Shown in pieces: positions 1 to 8,303 of a DNA stretch of 64,000 nt (its first letter is position 1; every line of letters starts with the position of its first letter). Origin of the DNA: an uncultured Lachnospira sp. Its GTDB lineage: Bacteria > Bacillota > Clostridia > Lachnospirales > Lachnospiraceae. Made by a program: the position numbers and the translations under genes. The stretch is taken from the NCBI GenBank assembly GCA_910589305.1, contig CAJUTV010000010.1, forward strand, positions 1-64,000. The letters run 5' to 3'. Below the pieces are notes generated by a model. It made no database searches and was not told the origin of the DNA. It saw only the letters and a program-made list of their open reading frames with translations.

Positions 1-10
1 ACTGGGAACT

Positions 11-33
11 CACCTGCATAGCAGGTGGTTTTA
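11..33 (+). terminator. Rho-independent terminator-like hairpin at the left edge
   Basis: A perfect 7-bp stem (CACCTGC at 11-17 with GCAGGTG at 21-27) closes a 3-nt loop and is followed by GTTTTATT. It would end a plus-strand transcript entering from outside the window. Only 20 bp separate it from an opposing minus-strand terminator, which suggests two convergent transcription units. Confidence 0.55.
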
Positions 34-47
34 TTAATTGTTAAACC

Positions 48-80
48 AAAAAAACCGCCTATCTTTTATAAGATAAGCGG
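48..80 (-). terminator. Rho-independent terminator of the acetyltransferase-kptA unit
   Basis: Read on the minus strand, an 11-bp stem (70-80 with 55-65, one G-U wobble) with a 4-nt loop is followed directly by seven T (54-48). It lies 30 bp past the small gene at 112-237 and closes the unit that begins with the acetyltransferase near 1.48 kb. Confidence 0.75.
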
Positions 81-111
81 TGAATAAAGTCCTGTATTGT
101 TATTCCTATCC

Positions 112-237
112 TTACAATACTGTTTTTCGTCTTCGCATTACCTTATAAAAGCGTACAAAATTAAAGCGCTGAATAAAACTCAGTGCATTGCTTGATTCTA
201 TACTAAAAGATTCGTTTGCGAAAACTGTATACTTCAT
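112..237 (-). CDS. Small basic protein, 41 aa, unknown function
   Basis: A 42-codon reading frame starting with ATG at 237. It has an AAAGAAAGG ribosome binding site about 9 nt upstream and a strong terminator 30 bp after its TAA stop. The product starts MKYTVFANESFSIES, is aromatic-rich in the middle and ends in a basic tail with MRRRKT. There is no signal peptide or membrane segment. It lies 70 bp downstream of kptA on the same strand, so it is probably the last gene of that transcript. I do not recognise a family. The case for it being real rests on the ribosome binding site, the start and the terminator placement, since coding statistics on 41 codons say little. Confidence 0.5.
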   Translation of the reverse strand: MKYTVFANESFSIESSNALSFIQRFNFVRFYKVMRRRKTVL

Positions 238-307
238 GACTTTATTCCTTTCTTTAACTTTTCGATTTTCTTACTATGTCAAACTATATCACATTATTTG
301 CCATTTG

Positions 308-850
308 TCACGGATTTTTTTGCTTTTGCAAATATTTTACGGGAACCTTTTTTGTGAGCCAAACCCCATTTTTTGACAAATAAAATACATAGCCCTCTTT
401 TTGCATGTCTGCACTTAACACACGATAAATCACTGGCTTTCCATGCCTTTCCCCTACCGCTTTTGCTGTCTCAAAGTCCTTTGACAAATGTACATACAGC
501 CTGCTTTTAGGTATTAAACCTTCCTTGTCAATGGATTCTACATATTTCATACCTGTTCCATGCCAAAGATATTCTGGCGGCACACACTCTTCTAATTCCA
601 CATCAACGGGAATGGAATGTCCTTGATTTGCACGAATGAAACGCTTATCTTCATTAAATGAATAGCGTTGTTTATTGTCTGATTCAACAATTTGCTCTAA
701 CATTTCCATATTAAATGGATGGCTTTTACCAATTCCTGCAATTAATTCTTCTACGTCAGCCCAGCCATGCTCATCTAATTCAATTCCTATAGCCTGCGGC
801 TTATGTCTTAATATTAGACTCATAAATTTACTTATCTGTGCTAAACTCAT
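308..850 (-). CDS. kptA: RNA 2'-phosphotransferase, Tpt1/KptA family
   Basis: A 180-aa protein of the usual KptA length. In eukaryotes the family transfers the splice-junction 2'-phosphate of tRNA to NAD+, yielding ADP-ribose 1'',2''-cyclic phosphate. Bacterial homologs keep the activity in vitro but their natural substrate is uncertain. The N-terminal winged-helix part carries the LRHKP motif (residues 14-18). The ADP-ribosyl-transferase-like C-terminal part carries RANQGHS (about 73-79), HGT (about 96-98) and HLS (about 121-123), which supply the conserved Arg-His-Arg catalytic set. The start ATG has GGAGG 6-8 nt upstream. It lies 14 bp after the acetyltransferase gene, so the two are probably co-transcribed. 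Confidence 0.93.
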   Translation of the reverse strand: MSLAQISKFMSLILRHKPQAIGIELDEHGWADVEELIAGIGKSHPFNMEMLEQIVESDNKQRYSFNEDKRFIRANQGHSIPVDVELEECVPPEYLWHGTGMKYVESIDKEGLIPKSRLYVHLSKDFETAKAVGERHGKPVIYRVLSADMQKEGYVFYLSKNGVWLTKKVPVKYLQKQKNP

Positions 851-864
851 TTTTCGCCTCCTGC

Positions 865-1479
865 TTATTTTTGCATTTCTCGATAGTATTCATTTGCTAA
901 ATCCTGCCAATATTTTGTATCTTCATCTGTTATCTCTCTTAACACTCTGCAAGGATTTCCCACTGCAATTACGCCGTCTGGAATGTCTTTTGTCACTACA
1001 GAACCTGAACCTATCACCACATTGCTGCCAATCGTAACGCCTGGATTAATCACAGTATTACCGCCTATCCAAACACTATCGCCAATAACAATTGGTTTTC
1101 CATACTCTAATTTTTGATTCCGAACCACTGCATCAATTGGATGTCCTGCTGTATATATTCCTACACGCGGTGCCAAAAATACATTATCACCAATAGTGAC
1201 ATCGCACACATCAATAATAATACAATCATAATTTGCATAAAAATGATTTCCTATATGAATATGGCATCCATAATCGCACTTAAATGTTGGCTCTATATAT
1301 ACATCTTCCCCCATTGAACCTAAAAGTTCTTTTAAAATCTGTGTTCTTTTCTCCAATTCGTCATGTGTTGTTTGATTATATTCTCTTGTGAGCTGTTTGA
1401 ATTTTTTAAAATCTTTTGCTAATTCTTCGCCGCCAGCTATATATAACTTACCAGCAAGCATTAATTCCTTATCTGTCAT
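865..1479 (-). CDS. Maltose/galactoside O-acetyltransferase-like, left-handed beta-helix
   Basis: A 204-aa hexapeptide-repeat acetyltransferase of the Maa/LacA/NodL group, which moves acetyl from acetyl-CoA to a sugar hydroxyl in the cytoplasm. The N-terminal helical cap (residues 1-60, including MLAGKLYIAGGEEL) matches the maltose acetyltransferase cap. It is followed by DVYIEPTFKCDYGCHIHIG and hexapeptide turns. The catalytic His is in the segment YTAGHPID, and the C-terminal coil ends IAVGNPCRVLREI. The start has the AGAAATGAGG ribosome binding site that recurs in this genome. It is the first gene of a unit with kptA. The natural acceptor sugar cannot be told from sequence. Confidence 0.9.
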   Translation of the reverse strand: MTDKELMLAGKLYIAGGEELAKDFKKFKQLTREYNQTTHDELEKRTQILKELLGSMGEDVYIEPTFKCDYGCHIHIGNHFYANYDCIIIDVCDVTIGDNVFLAPRVGIYTAGHPIDAVVRNQKLEYGKPIVIGDSVWIGGNTVINPGVTIGSNVVIGSGSVVTKDIPDGVIAVGNPCRVLREITDEDTKYWQDLANEYYREMQK

Positions 1480-1679
1480 TTTTCCCTCATTTCTGTGCTG
1501 TTTTTTACACTGAATACACTTTTTTCTAATTTAAAACTTATTATTTTTAAATATAAATAAACAACTTTACAAATATGTCTATGTCAACACTTCCTCCCAT
1601 AACTAAAGCAAGAAGCTTTGCGACGCATTGAATAAATGCTTTTTTTACTATTGCATAAAAATTTAAATTTTAACAATAT

Positions 1680-3179
1680 CTATATAATTGAATATAGCAC
1701 TGATAAAACCTTATCCCCACTGCATGAATAATCAGGTATCACATAATCACTATCGTTACTGGCATCAATTCGATACCATTTTTTTGTAGAAATCTGCATA
1801 GATATTCCTGTATTTGGCAGCGAAAACACGACAATTTCACCATAACCATTCACATCGTTTGCAGGTATTTCTCCCACTACTTTTCCAAGTTTATTATCCT
1901 GTATTATCTGTGCAAAATCCATTGCGGCTGAAAACGATTTGCGGTTTGTCAACACATACACATTTCCTTCAAAAAGAAGATTTTTATAAGGCGTATTTTT
2001 TCGATGCCCATTATCAGAAATCATTAAAAATCCCCATCGCCAATCACCTGGACAGTCAATAAAACTATCAACAGGCAAATACTTAATAAACTCATTTGCC
2101 ACTGTCGAATCGCCTCCGCCATTTCCTCGAACATCCACTGCCACATTCTCAATATTTTTTGCCTTTACTTCTTCAAACATCTTCTTTACACAATTTCTAT
2201 ACTCTGCATTATATTTACATTCTGTAAGTGTAAGGATTGCAAGACTTTTTTGCTCATCTATCTCATAGTAGACAAATGGCATTTCTTCTTCCTCTTCATC
2301 GGATAACTCCGAATAGCTTTTTACAAACTCCTCATATTCTTCTAAACTTACAAAATCATCTAAAGTATACGTTTGTGTCAATATATTTCCATTGGAATCT
2401 TTCCAGCCAAATGTATAAGGTGCAAAATATCCATAAAATTCTAACGAAGCAAGACTAACATAACTAATAGAAATCCAATTTTCTGATTCATATGAATAAT
2501 AGGGTTTTGCTGCCTCAATAATTTCACTGCTTGTATAACCATTTAGTGAATAAAAAGTATATCCTTCTTCTCCTTTTTGATAGGCATCTTTTAAATATTT
2601 ATTTCTTGGAGAATTGCTGTATGTAGTCGTATGCGCATCATGTATAGGATTGATAACAACTTGAATTTCCCTGCGCAAATCGTTGACCGTTATTGTTTGC
2701 ATTTGCTCTAACTTTTTTAGTGCATTGGCATAACGTTCCTCAATCGTTGTATAAAGCCCATCTTGAAACATTGGGTGTGTTTTTTCCAAATAATACATTG
2801 CTGTTTCTAAATCATCTGCCGCCTGTTTATAGGATATTACATCATCATAGTTTAACTGTGTTCTATTAATAAGTTTAAAAGTTGACGAATCCCAATACGG
2901 ACAACAATACACAAATAAAGAGATAAAAACGACAATTGCAATAAAAAAAAGAGGTAAAATGATTTTTGTTATCCATTTAGTTTTAAACAGTAGTTGATAT
3001 AAAATATTTTGTATAACAGATAACGTACCAATATACCAAACAACCCACTGTGGAAAATTAATAAAAAAAAGATTGAATAAAATTAACAATCCCGTTAATA
3101 TCAGGGTTAATATATTCACTATTAAATATATATATTTTATTTTTTTATCTTTTATTAAATAGGTTTTAAAATAATTCAT
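1680..3179 (-). CDS. Membrane-anchored S41-family peptidase
   Basis: A 499-aa protein. The first 95 residues hold three hydrophobic segments (about 16-40, 44-62 and 73-93), so the rest should be extracytoplasmic. The remainder looks like an S41 (C-terminal processing/tail-specific) peptidase. It has an N-terminal helical part with the phrase TMYYLEKTHPMFQDG, a core with VAVDVRGNGGGDS (strand plus oxyanion loop), and TNRKSFSAAMDFAQ, in which the Ser of SAAMDFA is the likely nucleophile. The end includes PDYSCSGDKVL. There is no PDZ domain, which is common in the short S41 group. The ribosome binding site is weak (AGGAAAG about 15 nt before ATG). It stands alone between AT-rich gaps, and its substrate is unknown. 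Confidence 0.8.
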   Translation of the reverse strand: MNYFKTYLIKDKKIKYIYLIVNILTLILTGLLILFNLFFINFPQWVVWYIGTLSVIQNILYQLLFKTKWITKIILPLFFIAIVVFISLFVYCCPYWDSSTFKLINRTQLNYDDVISYKQAADDLETAMYYLEKTHPMFQDGLYTTIEERYANALKKLEQMQTITVNDLRREIQVVINPIHDAHTTTYSNSPRNKYLKDAYQKGEEGYTFYSLNGYTSSEIIEAAKPYYSYESENWISISYVSLASLEFYGYFAPYTFGWKDSNGNILTQTYTLDDFVSLEEYEEFVKSYSELSDEEEEEMPFVYYEIDEQKSLAILTLTECKYNAEYRNCVKKMFEEVKAKNIENVAVDVRGNGGGDSTVANEFIKYLPVDSFIDCPGDWRWGFLMISDNGHRKNTPYKNLLFEGNVYVLTNRKSFSAAMDFAQIIQDNKLGKVVGEIPANDVNGYGEIVVFSLPNTGISMQISTKKWYRIDASNDSDYVIPDYSCSGDKVLSVLYSII

Positions 3180-3246
3180 ATTTTTTTATTGTATTCTTTC
3201 CTAGTTTTAAGTATCTTTATTAAGTCAAGAATTTATTTAACATACG

Positions 3247-3290
3247 TTGGCAATTCATCCCACGACGAAAGTCGTGGGTGTTCTCGCCTT
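3247..3290. repeat. IS200/IS605-type subterminal hairpin remnant
   Basis: A perfect 8-bp stem (CCCACGAC at 3259-3266 with GTCGTGGG at 3271-3278) with a GAAA loop sits in the context GGCAATTCATCCCACGAC. From memory of the family, this resembles subterminal palindromes of IS605-group elements in Clostridia. No transposase gene is nearby, so it is read as a solo end. It lies 16 bp past the original stop codon of the interrupted DUF6483 gene. Confidence 0.45.
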
Positions 3291-3293
3291 ATA

Positions 3294-3822
3294 TCATAAA
3301 AAATCCGTTAAGTTCTCTAATCCATATTTAGAAATAACACCCTTTAGCCCTTCTTCTACTTCTTTTCTAGGTAAGCGGATATTCGCAATCCGCTACGCTA
3401 CTTGCTCATAACCTCATAGCTACTATCGTAGCTTTTCAGTGGGAGCTTATACTCCCACTGAAACAAGCAAGTCCCCACCCCCACTTATGCCTTTGCAGCA
3501 TTGAAGTGGGGACTTCCTTGATGAGGTTAAAATTATTTTTTTCAAGAAAATCATCTGTTTTATCATTCAAATAAGAATAAAACAATAATGCTATTTTTAA
3601 ATTTTCCATATTTTTATTAGACGTTAATTCATATATTTTGTTTTCTGCTTCATTGATATTTCCATTATCAACCAAAGTCAAAAGGCTTTCTAAGTATTCT
3701 TGTTCCCATGTTTCACTTAATAATTCTGCTGTTGGTGAACTTATATCAATATTAAACAGTATCTTTAAAATCATTCGTACCATCTCTTTAATAAGACGCA
3801 TAATATAATCTTGTTCAAACAA
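3294..3822 (-). pseudogene. DUF6483-family gene split by a 157-bp repeat insertion
   Basis: Translation starts at a TTG (3822) preceded by GGGGAG with 9-nt spacing and runs through FEQDYIMRLIKEMVRMILK, a typical DUF6483 opening. After 98 codons (ending in KNNF) the frame enters the repeat at 3528. It then reads 30 unrelated repeat-derived residues (NLIKEVPTSMLQ and onward to GSISSH) and stops at 3436. The missing C-terminus lies on the other side of the repeat at 3371-3294 as PRKEVEEGLKGVISKYGLEN and LTDFL, then TGA. Deleting exactly 3372-3528 joins the two parts in frame into a 123-aa protein. The family function is unknown. The truncated 128-aa chimera may still be made. Confidence 0.85.
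3372..3528 (+). mobile_element. Structured insertion repeat, copy 1 (IS200/IS605-end-like, non-autonomous)
   Basis: A 157-bp element beginning TAAGCGGATATTCGC and ending CCTTGATGAGGTT, inserted without target duplication in the DUF6483 gene. Its parts fold well: GCGGAT/ATCCGC at the start, AGCTAC/GTAGCT, CAGTGGGAG/CTCCCACTG, and the long 3' hairpin AAGTCCCCAC/GTGGGGACTT. It shares both ends and the long hairpin with the copy near 62.0 kb, and the middle and 3' part with a degenerate copy near 34.5 kb. The architecture and lack of target duplication fit a PATE-like derivative of an IS200/IS605 element. Its 3' part could correspond to an omega-RNA scaffold, which is inference. Confidence 0.75.
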
Positions 3823-4194
3823 TAAATTTTCTCCCCAACTTTTTTAATACCATTATTTTATCATAAACATATATATAATTCTATTAAATATTACTTAACC
3901 TTTGTTTTTTATATTTTTCTCAACCACTATTTTCTTATTTCTGTAATAATCATGCCTTTTTCTAAACAATACTTACTAGTCAAATACACCACAGCAAACA
4001 AAGTGGTATTTGACTCTTGTTACAGTCATTAAAAAACAGACAAACATGAGACAAATATGTCCGCTTAACTTGCTGCTTGTTAAAATAAAAAGACGAATAA
4101 CCCTATTATAGAGCTATTCGTCTAATGAAAACTATTTTTTAATACATTCAAAACATCGGTCAAGATAAAGTTATATTTTAAAAATTGTTGTAAT
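3823..4194. other. 372-bp gap; only the enolase terminator is recognisable
   Basis: AT-rich sequence between the split DUF6483 gene and enolase. Apart from the hairpin at 4091-4123 I see no reading frame with a ribosome binding site, no RNA gene and no clear promoter. Confidence 0.5.
4087..4123 (-). terminator. Enolase terminator
   Basis: On the minus strand a 9-bp stem AGACGAATA/TATTCGTCT (4123-4115 with 4099-4091) is followed by TTTTTATTTTA. It lies about 70 bp beyond the enolase stop codon and would end that transcript. Confidence 0.75.
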
Positions 4195-5487
4195 TTATTT
4201 CACCCCAAATGCTTTTATTCCCGGATAGACTGCTGCCTCTCCTAACTCTTCCTCAATGCGCAAAAGCTGATTATATTTTGCCACACGTTCACTTCTGCTT
4301 GGCGCGCCTGTCTTAATTTGACAAGTATTTAATGCCACTGCTAAATCTGCAATTGTTGTGTCCTCTGTCTCACCGGAACGATGGCTTGTAACCGCAGTAT
4401 ATCCTGCTTTATGCGCCATCTTAATAGCCTCTAATGTCTCTGATACAGAACCAATTTGATTTAACTTAATCAAAATCGAATTGCCGCATCGATGTTCAAT
4501 CCCTTTAGAAAGTCTCTCCGTGTTCGTAACAAATAAATCATCGCCGACAAGCTGCACTTTTTTTCCAAGTTCTTTGGTTAAAAGCTGCCAGCCTTCCCAG
4601 TCTTCTTCATCAAGTGCATCTTCTATAGAAATAATTGGATATTTTTCCACTAGTTGTTTCCAATGTTGAATAAGCTCCTGTGATGTATATTTTGTTTTTG
4701 CCTTAGGCAAAATATATTCACCTTTCTTAGAGCCTTTCCATTCACTTGCCGCCGCATCCATAGCAATTTTAAAATCTGTATCCGGCTTGTATCCTGCATT
4801 TTTAATTGCCTCAAGAATATACTCAATTGCTTCCTCGTCACTTGCAAGGTCTGGTGCAAATCCTCCCTCATCACCAACCGATGTTGCAAGCTTTTTTGAT
4901 TTTAACAATGCAGCTAAACTGTGGAATACCTCTGTACACCATCGCAATGCTTCCTTAAAGCTAGAAGCACCCACTGGCATAATCATAAATTCCTGAACAT
5001 CAACCGTATTTGCCGCATGTGCGCCGCCATTTAATATATTCATCATAGGAACAGGAAGTCTGTTTGCATTGGCTCCCCCAAGAAACTTATAGAGCGGTAT
5101 ATCAAGAGAGATTGCTGCTGCCTTTGCACAGGCTATCGAAACAGCAAGGATTGCATTGGCTCCAAGCTTTGACTTATCCTTTGTTTTGTCAGCCTTTATC
5201 ATTGCATGGTCAACTGCATATATATCAGAAGCATCCAACCCTGTAATAGTATCATTAATAATAGTATTAATATTATGAACAGCTTTTGATACACCTTTTC
5301 CTCCAAAACGATTTTTGTCACCATCACGCAGTTCCAACGCCTCAAATTCTCCTGTAGATGCACCGCTTGGTGCCATTCCGCGACCTACAGTACCATCTTT
5401 AAGATGTACTTCTGCCTCAACGGTTGGATTTCCTCTTGAGTCAATAATTTCTCTTCCAACTACTTTTTTAATTTTCAAATCTTTCAT
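4195..5487 (-). CDS. eno: Enolase (phosphopyruvate hydratase)
   Basis: A glycolytic enzyme interconverting 2-phosphoglycerate and phosphoenolpyruvate in the cytoplasm. It is 430 aa from the chosen start, the normal length. Visible hallmarks are GREIIDSRGNPTVE near the N-terminus, PSGASTGEFEALELRDGD, the acid SVGDEGGFAPDL, the Mg ligand regions SIEDALDEEDWEGW and LVGDDLFVTN, the catalytic Lys in ILIKLNQIGS, and SHRSGETEDTTIADLAVA. An in-frame ATG 39 nt further upstream would add 13 residues absent from other enolases. The ATG at 5487 is preferred because it has ATGAGGG 6-8 nt before it and begins MKDLKIKKVVG. It is transcribed alone with its own terminator. Confidence 0.97.
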   Translation of the reverse strand: MKDLKIKKVVGREIIDSRGNPTVEAEVHLKDGTVGRGMAPSGASTGEFEALELRDGDKNRFGGKGVSKAVHNINTIINDTITGLDASDIYAVDHAMIKADKTKDKSKLGANAILAVSIACAKAAAISLDIPLYKFLGGANANRLPVPMMNILNGGAHAANTVDVQEFMIMPVGASSFKEALRWCTEVFHSLAALLKSKKLATSVGDEGGFAPDLASDEEAIEYILEAIKNAGYKPDTDFKIAMDAAASEWKGSKKGEYILPKAKTKYTSQELIQHWKQLVEKYPIISIEDALDEEDWEGWQLLTKELGKKVQLVGDDLFVTNTERLSKGIEHRCGNSILIKLNQIGSVSETLEAIKMAHKAGYTAVTSHRSGETEDTTIADLAVALNTCQIKTGAPSRSERVAKYNQLLRIEEELGEAAVYPGIKAFGVK

Positions 5488-5759
5488 ATCTGCCCTCATT
5501 TCTGCACAGTCTTTGTCTTTACACATACGCTTTAATCATTATCGTTGTGCCAAATCATACAATAGTAGTGTACGCATATTTTTAAAAATTAAACTTTATT
5601 ATTTACTAAAATTAGACTATAATAACATTTAATGACAATCGTTTTATATATATAACAACAATTTAAAAAGATTATAATATACGTTTTAACACAGACCTTA
5701 TACAATTACAGATACTCTGTTTTTCTTGTGGGCGTGTTCAAAAAAGAAAAGGGCTAAAT

Positions 5760-6620
5760 ATGAAAAAAAATTTATCTATCTCACGTAAAATCATCTTATT
5801 TTTACTTAGTTTTATTATAATTATCAATCTCTTTATCATGGGAATTAGTTTTCAAATAAAAAATATTGCTACAGATACTTTATGTACATCAACTGTATCT
5901 GAAGCAATTTGTGATAAAATTATTGTTATTGTCAAAGAAAATCTAGGCATCAACACAGACAAATTTCAAAATATCGAACAAGCTATAACAGAAAATGATT
6001 ATATCAATGAGATAACTTTAAAGTATATAGAGGCTATTATTGAACAGCTCAATAACGGAAATACGGAATTTACTTTTAATGTAGAGATAACTGCTCAAAT
6101 TACGGATTTAATTAAAGCGATAGTCAACTCGTTTAAAGAGTCAACAAACTCTTCTCTTTTAAATAAAGTAATTGATTCTTTTAGCGAACAAATATTAAGT
6201 CAAGCAAAAAGTGTAGAAAACACCATTAATGAATATATTACTGAAAATGCTAATAAATATGCCAGCCGATATGATACTTATATAAAAATTTATTCTATTT
6301 TGATATCAACTTGGTTTAAAGCGCTATTAATTGGTATGGTAATTGTACTTTTTATTCTCTGTATGATTGTTACAAAATCCCTTAGTACAACACTGCTTAA
6401 CTTTGGCGGTTATTCTTTGTTTGCTGGATTAACCTATATCAGTATATTTTTTAATTTTGTATCAAATATTTTTCAAGCAATATCTCAACAATATGTTGGC
6501 ACCACACTGCATTTATCACATACATATTTTATAAAATCAGGAATTATTATGATAATTGCAGGAATATTAGGAATCGTTGCAGGAATGCTTCTCCGAAAAA
6601 AACTTAAAAATAAATTTTAA
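5760..6620 (+). CDS. Membrane protein of unknown function with long helical ectodomain
   Basis: A 286-aa protein on the otherwise sparse plus strand. It has one N-terminal membrane segment (about 11-30), then about 160 mostly helical residues with TDLIKAIVNSFKESTNSS and repeated Ile/Asn/Glu. Three closely spaced C-terminal segments follow (about 187-207, 214-236 and 256-277), and it ends in the basic tail LRKKLKNKF. AAAAGGG lies 7 nt before the ATG. It is divergent from enolase and convergent with the GH43 gene, so it is probably monocistronic. I recognise no family. The layout resembles a sensor or scaffold with an external helical domain, but nothing catalytic is visible. Confidence 0.75.
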   Translation: MKKNLSISRKIILFLLSFIIIINLFIMGISFQIKNIATDTLCTSTVSEAICDKIIVIVKENLGINTDKFQNIEQAITENDYINEITLKYIEAIIEQLNNGNTEFTFNVEITAQITDLIKAIVNSFKESTNSSLLNKVIDSFSEQILSQAKSVENTINEYITENANKYASRYDTYIKIYSILISTWFKALLIGMVIVLFILCMIVTKSLSTTLLNFGGYSLFAGLTYISIFFNFVSNIFQAISQQYVGTTLHLSHTYFIKSGIIMIIAGILGIVAGMLLRKKLKNKF

Positions 6621-6647
6621 ATTTTTGCTGTGATAATACCACTTGTT

Positions 6648-8198
6648 TTATAACGATTTCCATTCCAATTCCAACAGTTCCATAATTCCTGTACCTTGAA
6701 ACACCAAAAATAACGGATAAACTCCCATAATTTCTATATCTGCAAAACTGCATTGCCATACTTCAGGGGTTGTTGGTGTAATATCAAAATAACATGCGGA
6801 CAAAGACTGTCCGCTTTGTTCATTTGTATGTATCTTATTTTCTGCTTCTATACTATCCGTTATTATATATAATTTACCTTTTGCAGTTCCTCTATATGTT
6901 ATTGTTAATCTGCATTTTTTATCAAAAAGAAAATATTTATAGCCTATCAATGTTTTATTATGGATATTGGAAATAAAATATTGATTGCCGCAATGTGTAA
7001 TCAATGGTTTTATTGTATCACTTGCACCATTTCCATTATGCGGCATATCACCATCGGTTAGGTTACATGCAATAACCGCAGGATATTTCCCCTCTGTTAT
7101 TAATGCCCCCTCATTTAAACCGCAGGACGTCATCTCAACTTGCTTTATTGTGCCATCTTCTTCGATTGTAATTTTCTCTGCTGCCCCCTGTCTTGAATAA
7201 CTTGTAAGATGTGTGTTTTTATGATAAAAAACATACCACTGCCCATTTACACATATAATACTTCCATGATTGGTGCCTGTGTTGGCAAGTCTGTCCTCTG
7301 GCTTTCTTCCATTATACCCAATATCCCCATTGGATATTAAAATACCGCCAAAATGAAAATCATGGTCTGGATAATCACTGACTGCATAAGCTAATTCATG
7401 CTGTACTTGTGTCGAATAAATAAAATAATATTGATTGTTCACCTTTCGTATAGAACTCGCTTCAAAAAAAGCATGTTCTGCAAACTCGGTTCCCTGTGCT
7501 AACCGATGTCCGGGTATAATTCGCTGTGGCTGTGTTTTTACTGTAAGCATATCCTCATTTAATTCCACTACATTTGCTCCCATAAGAAAACAGCCATCAC
7601 GTTCAAGCTCTTCATCTGATTTATGAAACATCGTTTTCATTCTGCTTTTCAAATCGTCTTCGGAATCATTTGTATACCGATGAGACAGCGACCACCCATA
7701 ATATAAATAAATTTTCCCCTCATCATTTATGACGGCAGGGTCAAATGGTATATATCGTTTCATTACTGTTCCATCCAAATATTTCACATCGCCATAATAC
7801 TGATATTCTCCTACAGGCGTATCACATACAGCAACAGAAATCGGACCGTCAAATCCGCCTTTTCCCCGCCATGCTGATAAACAATAATAAAGATAATACC
7901 GTCCATCATTGCCTTTGACAACATCTGGCGCATATAAATATTTGCGCTCCCCTGCTCCTTCAACAATCTCTGTGGAATGAGGGTCTTTACTTGCTGAATA
8001 AATAACACCCTCATATCTCCATTCTGTCAAATCCTCCACAGGAGCTGAATAGCCTATATAGTCCAACTCGCAGTACGTATCCCCGCCGCTTTTGTCATGA
8101 GAGCCAAAAATATATAATCGGTCGCCAAAAATATGCGGTTCTGCATCAGGCACATGTTCATTAATTGGAAGATACGGATTAAATACTTGTTTTTTCAT
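6648..8198 (-). CDS. Glycoside hydrolase family 43 (arabinosidase/xylosidase-type), cytoplasmic
   Basis: A 516-aa GH43 five-bladed propeller enzyme without signal peptide, so it acts on imported oligosaccharides. Likely catalytic residues are the Asp of PDAEPH near the N-terminus (general base), the Asp in FDPAVINDEGKIYLYYGW (pKa modulator) and the Glu in HAFFEASSIRK (general acid). The signature GDRLYIFGSHDKSGGDTYC is typical of the arabinofuranosidase/xylosidase branch. The last 150 residues form a beta-sandwich accessory domain. The start at 8198 is chosen because GGAG sits 5 nt upstream; the ATG 12 nt earlier lacks a ribosome binding site. Pectin side-chain arabinan would suit the pectinolytic setting, but substrate is inference. 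Confidence 0.88.
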   Translation of the reverse strand: MKKQVFNPYLPINEHVPDAEPHIFGDRLYIFGSHDKSGGDTYCELDYIGYSAPVEDLTEWRYEGVIYSASKDPHSTEIVEGAGERKYLYAPDVVKGNDGRYYLYYCLSAWRGKGGFDGPISVAVCDTPVGEYQYYGDVKYLDGTVMKRYIPFDPAVINDEGKIYLYYGWSLSHRYTNDSEDDLKSRMKTMFHKSDEELERDGCFLMGANVVELNEDMLTVKTQPQRIIPGHRLAQGTEFAEHAFFEASSIRKVNNQYYFIYSTQVQHELAYAVSDYPDHDFHFGGILISNGDIGYNGRKPEDRLANTGTNHGSIICVNGQWYVFYHKNTHLTSYSRQGAAEKITIEEDGTIKQVEMTSCGLNEGALITEGKYPAVIACNLTDGDMPHNGNGASDTIKPLITHCGNQYFISNIHNKTLIGYKYFLFDKKCRLTITYRGTAKGKLYIITDSIEAENKIHTNEQSGQSLSACYFDITPTTPEVWQCSFADIEIMGVYPLFLVFQGTGIMELLELEWKSL

Positions 8199-8225
8199 AT
8201 TAATCTCCATTCTAAAGTATAGTAT

Positions 8226-8257
8226 AAAAATAGCGCTAAATCTTATTGGTGGCGCTA
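8226..8257 (-). terminator. Probable terminator of the ptsH-ptsI unit
   Basis: On the minus strand the stem TAGCGC/GCGCTA (8257-8252 with 8236-8231) is followed by TTTTTAT, about 50 bp past the ptsI stop. The stem is short (6 bp) and the loop long, so this is a moderate call. Confidence 0.5.
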
Positions 8258-8303
8258 AACCTTCTCTGTAACGCTTTGGTACAAAAAAGCAATCCTATAA
8301 ATA

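Noticed and set aside
3241..3530. A complete IS605 transposon with tnpA/tnpB
   Set aside because: The two element-end-like sequences flank only the remnant of the DUF6483 gene; no transposase or TnpB reading frame exists in the window.
5488..5526. Thirteen-residue N-terminal extension of enolase
   Set aside because: Not found in enolases; the internal ATG at 5487 has the ribosome binding site.
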